From Bacteroidales bacterium (GTDB taxonomy: Bacteria > Bacteroidota > Bacteroidia > Bacteroidales > ML635J-15), in the NCBI GenBank assembly GCA_028696755.1, contig JAQVGK010000070.1, forward strand, positions 1 to 10,651: a stretch of 10,651 nucleotides of DNA. Reading direction: 5' to 3'. Under the pieces are notes generated by a model. That model made no database searches. It saw only the letters and a program-made list of their open reading frames with translations, and was not told the origin of the DNA. Each line of letters starts with the position of its first letter. Position 1 is the stretch's first letter. A program made the position numbers and the translations under genes. Of the stretch, positions 6,506 to 10,651 are shown in pieces.

Positions 6506-7246
6506 ATGGACAAACACCTGACAGCAGAACAACTTGCTCAATATGCAGAATACTTACAAAGTAACAAAGCCACGCATATAGGCGAAGAAATTCTTGAACA
6601 TATTGCTAATTGCGACGATTGCGCTGCTGAAGCAATAGAGTTCTCGTTTATTTCACAAGAAATAGAACAATCTGCCAGAAAAAACATAAACAAAGATACC
6701 GGACTAAGATTTAAAAAAATCATTTACGGTATTGCAGCAATTTTAATCGCAATTGCAGTTTTCGCAATTGTAATTAAAATATCTGTAAACGAAACCAGAA
6801 TAAGCAAACCCGCAGTTTCAAACAACAAAATTGTCCGAGATAGTGTAATTCCACATGATAGTTTTCCGCAATTGAACACTGATTTGATAATCAATAATAT
6901 TAAAGATAAAGAAATGATTGCAAAAAATTTTGAAACAGACCCAACTACGGAGCAACTAATTTCAAACCTTAATGGAAATACCCGTTCGGATGAGTTTGAA
7001 ATACACACCCCTTCTGAACTCAAAATAAAACTATCACAATCCATAATTTTAAAATGGAATAATAAAGAAAATATCAAGCTTTACATTTCAGTTTATGATA
7101 ACAATTTGAACGAAATAGAGTCCGAAGAAACGAATGATGACAACTATACAATCCAAAAAATTAACAGTCCTGGGTTATACTACTGGAAATTGTTTAACGA
7201 AGAGTATGATCTTCTTTTTTGTGGAAAAATAATCCTTAGCCCGTAA
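6506..7246 (+). CDS. Membrane-anchored anti-sigma factor with zinc-binding-type motif
   Basis: A 246-residue single-pass membrane protein. The cytoplasmic N-terminus (1-68) carries H-x3-C-x2-C (HIANCDDC, H32, C36, C39), the signature of zinc-associated anti-sigma domains. A transmembrane helix follows at about 70-92 (IIYGIAAILIAIAVFAIVI). The external part has a Ser/Asn-rich linker (about 95-165) and a C-terminal beta-rich, Ig-like region (about 167-246, with SIILKWNN and SPGLYYWKLFNEEYDLLF). It probably holds the upstream sigma-like protein inactive until a signal outside the membrane leads to its release or proteolysis. The gene begins 12 bases after the sigma-like gene and is surely co-transcribed. 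Because the divergent TPR-CHAT protein is exported, it is on the right side of the membrane to cut or sense the external domain. The position and motif are seen; the partnership is inferred. Confidence 0.82.
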   Translation: MDKHLTAEQLAQYAEYLQSNKATHIGEEILEHIANCDDCAAEAIEFSFISQEIEQSARKNINKDTGLRFKKIIYGIAAILIAIAVFAIVIKISVNETRISKPAVSNNKIVRDSVIPHDSFPQLNTDLIINNIKDKEMIAKNFETDPTTEQLISNLNGNTRSDEFEIHTPSELKIKLSQSIILKWNNKENIKLYISVYDNNLNEIESEETNDDNYTIQKINSPGLYYWKLFNEEYDLLFCGKIILSP

Positions 7247-7291
7247 AGAATTTTCTCACTAACTGTAATTTTTTTTTCGTTTTTAAAAATT

Positions 7292-7330
7292 CTCACAACT
7301 ATATAGATTGTGAGTTTAAAAATTTTTTGT
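7292..7330 (+). terminator. Hairpin followed by T-rich run after the anti-sigma gene
   Basis: CTCACAA (7292-7298) pairs perfectly with TTGTGAG (7308-7314) around a 9-base loop, and TTTAAAAATTTTTTG follows. The flanking T/A runs (TTTTTAAA on the left, TTTAAAAA on the right) could lengthen the stem with a bulge. It lies 45 bases after the anti-sigma stop codon and 30 bases before the next gene, so it could end the sigma operon fully or in part. The symmetric CTCAC/GTGAG arms could instead be a protein-binding site controlling the downstream genes. Confidence 0.5.
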
Positions 7331-7361
7331 TCAAATAATAAAAAGTAAAAAAAATAAACAT

Positions 7362-8504
7362 ATGAAAAAATTAAAAATACTGACTTTTATCGTACTTATT
7401 CTGTCAGTACTTAAAATTAATGCTCAGGAACTCGATTTGTCATATGGCACATACTTGATTGCCATGAGAGATCTCAGTATTAGTAAAAATTCTCCTGCAA
7501 TTCTCGACTATGCATTTCATGAAGGTGATGAGCTCATTTTAAAGCTTTCTACAAAAAAAGACAAATCGATAGACAACATAAAAATCACACAAAACTCAAA
7601 AGTACTGTTTAACGAAACTGATTTTAACCCTCTTAACGAAATCAGACTAAATATAACTGAAACTGGAGTTGTAGAATTTACATTCTCGATTAGGTCGTTT
7701 AGTCAGGATATTGATTTGAGGCTTATGCGAAAAGCTGAATATTCTAATGGAAACTACTTTAACACAGCTATTGAAATTACAAAGTCTTACGACACTATAC
7801 AAGTTCCATACGAAATCAATCAGGTTGTTGGCTATTCAGAACACCGCGAACCTATAGCATTTAAAACTATTTCGGATGTTGATTATGAAAGTGTTAAAAT
7901 GTCGGCAAAAGACTATTCACTAAGCGGTGGTTCAAAAAAATCTGTTACTATTACAAGGCCACAGGATACAATAAAATCAGAAAACAAAGAAATGATTTTA
8001 GTTGGCTATCAGATACTTATAACTTCAAAAGCTGGCGCCGAATCTATGTGGAATGCTATTTCAATAGGTATGGATGTTGGTTGTTTGGCAATGAGCATGT
8101 TTGTTCCTGGTGGTGCTGCTTTGGGACTTGGTGTTGAAACAATGTTTTCTATGATAGCGCCACAAGAAGGTGGAGAACCAATATATTATGCAATTATGGG
8201 TGATAAAACCGAACTCGACAAGTTTATGGACAATGATAATAATACAAGACCCAGGGCTTACGAATTTGGCCTTGCTACAGGATACTCGGGAAATTGGCTT
8301 CCAGTGGACACAATTTTTGTTGGCTTACAAAATCTAAACACACTTGCTCAAGTGGATGTAAGCGTTGCAACATTTGCAATTTATCAATCAACAACCTGGA
8401 CAGAGATAAGTCAGGACGTGGTAACTATCCGACCAAATATCGAAAAAATCCCAATGAGCCGAGAAGTTATTGTTAACGAAAAAAAATACATTTTACAGAA
8501 ATAA
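7362..8504 (+). CDS. Exported protein of unknown function with hydrophobic Gly-rich middle (paralogue A)
   Basis: A 380-residue protein with a Sec signal peptide (MKKLK, hydrophobic run, cleavage near INAQ at residues 19-22). The N-terminal half (about 23-125) is beta-rich (EGDELILKLS at 54-63, NIKITQNSKVLFNE at 72-85, VEFTFSIRS at 104-112). A hydrophobic, Gly/Ala/Met-rich stretch follows at about 228-267 (SIGMDVGCLAMSMFVPGGAA is part of it), then a second beta region (about 273-345) with EPIYYAIMG and TIFVGLQNLN. No known domain was recognised. There is no lipobox and no recognisable type IX secretion tail. The layout matches the next gene, and the two start 6 bases apart in one operon. The long hydrophobic segment in an exported protein could insert into a membrane or pack inside an oligomer; a pore-forming role is only a possibility. 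Confidence 0.85.
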   Translation: MKKLKILTFIVLILSVLKINAQELDLSYGTYLIAMRDLSISKNSPAILDYAFHEGDELILKLSTKKDKSIDNIKITQNSKVLFNETDFNPLNEIRLNITETGVVEFTFSIRSFSQDIDLRLMRKAEYSNGNYFNTAIEITKSYDTIQVPYEINQVVGYSEHREPIAFKTISDVDYESVKMSAKDYSLSGGSKKSVTITRPQDTIKSENKEMILVGYQILITSKAGAESMWNAISIGMDVGCLAMSMFVPGGAALGLGVETMFSMIAPQEGGEPIYYAIMGDKTELDKFMDNDNNTRPRAYEFGLATGYSGNWLPVDTIFVGLQNLNTLAQVDVSVATFAIYQSTTWTEISQDVVTIRPNIEKIPMSREVIVNEKKYILQK

Positions 8505-8510
8505 CATAAT

Positions 8511-9977
8511 ATGAAAACCACAAGCAATATAAAAACAGCTATAGCTGTTGATAACAGATTTACAGAATTGGTTCTAAAATCAGGTTTGTTAACGCTTTTC
8601 ATTTTAATTTTTCTTAATATATTCTCCCAAAAAAGTATGAGAGTAGTTTACAGTGAAGTTAAGGAAATCAAAAATGATGTTTTTCATTTCAGAGCCTACA
8701 AGGGAGAAGAGTTATGGATACATATTAAGCCAGAAATAAAAAATGAGAAAAAAAATACTCGCTACTCTTTCAATAATGTAAAACTATTTCGTCAGAATGC
8801 CGATGATGCATTTCAATACATAATTGATAAAAATGATGTAGAAGAGTTAAGCTTTAAAATTAATGTACCATCAGATGGTATTTACACTTTGATTTTTGAC
8901 AGAGGCGGACTAAAAAACTTTATAACAGAACTCTCTGTTCATTGCGATATTGAAAATGTTTCGGGAGGAGTTATTGAAAGAAAGGCTGTAATGGTAGAGG
9001 TTCCGGACACAGTCCATATTTATAGTGCAGATTCTGTTATATACGACTACTTAAGAGTATGTACACCTAAAATCAAACAGCAAAGAACGCCACAATATAC
9101 TGAGGATCAGATTTTTATAGATATCGCATACGCTTTAAGAATTGATAATAAATATGTCATCCCAGTAGTATTACCTCAAGAAATATTAACTGATTACAAA
9201 ATTGCCAAATCAATTGAATGGGGTTTTACCCTATCGGTTGGAGACGAAGTTTATAAAGCTCTTCAAAAAAAAGTGGGTCAAATTGCTACTCTAGCGATAG
9301 ATGCCGGTGTTGGAAAAGCAATGTCGGGAGCACAAGATGCAACAGGTGCAGTATCAAAATCACAAAAGGCTTATGAAGTATTCGATAAGGCTTCTACTGC
9401 AAATGCTATTGCCCAGATAAGCGGAGATGTTGGAGAAGCTTCCAGCAACGAAACTGTTACCGTTGTAAGCGATGGAGTACAAGTTATTACTGGTTTTACT
9501 GCCTTAAGTGATATCGCTGGCCAGGCAATCGGATCTCTGGTTCCAAAAATCGAAGATCAGGTTATTTATAAAATATTTACTCAACCCGAATACGAAAAAT
9601 ATATCGCTGGTCAACCATGCACTGCTTTGATGGAAGGTAAAAATGGTTTTGCTAAAGGAAAATTCGAAATTCGTGATCACCGCATGAATTATTATATAGT
9701 TATCGAAAACGAAAGAAGTACAGGTGGCGGATTTTGGGATGTGGCAGAATCAATTGGAAAAACAATACTTAGCCAATATGTATATACAAATGTAAAGGTT
9801 TTTGTTAAGCGTAAAGTAGAAGTAACCTATGATAAAGGTTTTTATGAAACATCTTTTTATCCATTATACAATCCAAAGTGGAATCATTCCGAGAATATTA
9901 CATCGAAAACCGTTGTAATGTTTGAAGAAGAGCTTAAACCTCAGTACAAAATTTTAAACACTACTAATATTTATTAA
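8511..9977 (+). CDS. Exported or membrane-anchored protein of unknown function (paralogue B)
   Basis: A 488-residue protein. The N-terminus has an unusually long polar lead (1-23) before a hydrophobic run (GLLTLFILIFLNIFSQ, 25-40), which could be a signal peptide or an uncleaved anchor. The beta-rich region (about 45-150) has KGEELWIHIKP and LSFKINVPSDGIYTLIFDRG, matching EGDELILKLS and the following strands of the upstream protein. A long Ala/Gly/Ser/Thr-rich, probably helical segment follows (about 240-345; IATLAIDAGVGKAMSGAQ, TGFTALSDIAGQAIGSLVP). Then come QVIYKIFTQPEYEKYIAG and MNYYIVIENERS (393-404), which line up with EPIYYAIMGDKTELDKFM and TIFVGLQNLN of paralogue A. No known domain was recognised. 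Only 6 bases separate it from the previous gene and 14 from the next, so the three are one operon. The two paralogues may form a hetero-oligomer. Confidence 0.85.
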   Translation: MKTTSNIKTAIAVDNRFTELVLKSGLLTLFILIFLNIFSQKSMRVVYSEVKEIKNDVFHFRAYKGEELWIHIKPEIKNEKKNTRYSFNNVKLFRQNADDAFQYIIDKNDVEELSFKINVPSDGIYTLIFDRGGLKNFITELSVHCDIENVSGGVIERKAVMVEVPDTVHIYSADSVIYDYLRVCTPKIKQQRTPQYTEDQIFIDIAYALRIDNKYVIPVVLPQEILTDYKIAKSIEWGFTLSVGDEVYKALQKKVGQIATLAIDAGVGKAMSGAQDATGAVSKSQKAYEVFDKASTANAIAQISGDVGEASSNETVTVVSDGVQVITGFTALSDIAGQAIGSLVPKIEDQVIYKIFTQPEYEKYIAGQPCTALMEGKNGFAKGKFEIRDHRMNYYIVIENERSTGGGFWDVAESIGKTILSQYVYTNVKVFVKRKVEVTYDKGFYETSFYPLYNPKWNHSENITSKTVVMFEEELKPQYKILNTTNIY

Positions 9978-9991
9978 AAATTAATTAAATT

Positions 9992-10651
9992 ATGAAAAAA
10001 ACAGTTTTTATTATTTGCACAGTCGCATTCTTTGCGCTGGTACTTAACTCATGTAAAAAAGAAGAACAAAGTATCGAAGAACCTACACTGGAGCTGACAA
10101 ACTCCACGTCTTCATTAACAGCCTTATATCCTGGCTACGAACAATTACACTATGATTTTATGGTTGCTCCCGCAGATGTAACCGATGGTAAAATCACAGT
10201 TAAAGTAACATCTGACGGAGATCCGATAGGATTTTCTTTTGAAGTTACAACAACAGCATCTTCGTACACAGAAGGAAAAAACAGATTTCTGTTCCAACGC
10301 GCAACCGGAATTGTATATGCAGCAAACCATACAGATGCTGATGCAAAGAAAATTAAAGTCGATCCTTCTGGTGATGATGTAGTGATTACAATTGGTAACA
10401 ACGTAATCAGCAACTCAATGTCTTTTGTAGGAGGAGAAACCCTGCAATATACATATTGGAATGCAGGAAGTAACGCAACAGTATTCCTGTACAATTACAG
10501 TTACGATGGAACAGAATCAAAGCAAATAGAAGTTTGGTCAACCAGAGACGATCAGCATGTTAATATTGATGGTAAATGGAACGACCCTTCATTGTATCAG
10601 GGACTACCATCTTTCAACAATTATACTTTCGACGTAGACTTTAACGATGGA
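9992..10651 (+). CDS. Lipoprotein of unknown function (partial, runs off right edge)
   Basis: The frame opens with ATG after an AT-only 14-base spacer and stays open for 220 codons to the window end, so the C-terminus is missing. Residues 1-21 are a lipoprotein signal (MKKTVFI, hydrophobic core, LNSC at 18-21, then KKEEQ), so Cys21 should be lipidated and the mature protein anchored in a membrane, possibly on the cell surface. The rest is rich in Thr, Ser, Asp, Asn and aromatic residues in short alternating patterns (KITVKVTSDG, SMSFVGGETLQYTYWN, QIEVWSTRDD), typical of extracellular beta-sandwich proteins; no specific domain was identified. It is the third gene of the secreted-protein operon and might be a surface partner of the two paralogues. 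Confidence 0.85.
   Translation, partial: MKKTVFIICTVAFFALVLNSCKKEEQSIEEPTLELTNSTSSLTALYPGYEQLHYDFMVAPADVTDGKITVKVTSDGDPIGFSFEVTTTASSYTEGKNRFLFQRATGIVYAANHTDADAKKIKVDPSGDDVVITIGNNVISNSMSFVGGETLQYTYWNAGSNATVFLYNYSYDGTESKQIEVWSTRDDQHVNIDGKWNDPSLYQGLPSFNNYTFDVDFNDG

Noticed and set aside
2558..7335. Shared 11-base TTTTGTTCAAA at the XRE operator (minus strand, 2558-2568) and before the gene at 7362 (7325-7335)
   Set aside because: Low-complexity AT-rich word; one copy lacks the paired repeat, so chance is likely.
7362..9977. Type IX secretion C-terminal sorting domain on the exported proteins
   Set aside because: The last about 80 residues of each protein lack the usual conserved Gly/Asn and Val-rich strand pattern of such tails.
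10150..10494. Minus-strand open frames opposite the lipoprotein gene
   Set aside because: The plus-strand frame has a lipobox, an operon position and an uninterrupted 220 codons; the antisense frames have no supporting signal.

Overview
The window is AT-rich and fits a member of the Bacteroidota. Secreted proteins carry short Sec signals ending in S-Q or A-Q, one lipoprotein has an S-C-K-K lipobox region, several promoter-like sites match the Bacteroidota -7 element TAnnTTTG, and start codons are preceded by A-rich leaders rather than clear Shine-Dalgarno sequences. No tRNA, rRNA, transposase, integrase or CRISPR array was found, and no gap between genes exceeds 300 bases.

Left block (about 1-2610, minus strand): a compact restriction-modification type operon. 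It is read as XRE-type regulator, then a beta-class adenine DNA methyltransferase resembling type III Mod subunits, then a 128-residue protein of unknown function, then a 56-residue protein that may be cut short by a stop codon. The last two junctions are ATGA stop/start overlaps, which suggests translational coupling. A Res helicase/nuclease would be expected further left, outside the window. Repeats around the start of the regulator gene look like an operator.

Central block (2693-7246): a 970-residue exported protein with TPR-like repeats and a C-terminal CHAT protease domain with an intact His/Cys pair lies on the minus strand. It is divergent from a two-gene plus-strand unit encoding a divergent sigma-70-like protein and a single-pass membrane anti-sigma factor with an H-x3-C-x2-C motif. 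The anti-sigma outer domain and the CHAT protein should both lie outside the cytoplasmic membrane. This suggests a relay in which the protease acts on the anti-sigma factor and frees the sigma factor. TPR-CHAT proteases linked to sigma-factor control are known from type III-E CRISPR systems, but no CRISPR parts are present here and the link is inferred from gene order and topology.

Right block (7362-10651, plus strand): after a hairpin followed by T-rich sequence come three closely spaced genes. The first two encode exported proteins that look like distant paralogues (beta-rich N-terminal region, hydrophobic Gly/Ala-rich middle, beta-rich C-terminal region). The third is a lipoprotein cut off by the window edge. 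They may be the output or the sensor side of the CHAT/sigma/anti-sigma module. The central and right blocks together are the best candidate for an undescribed system.
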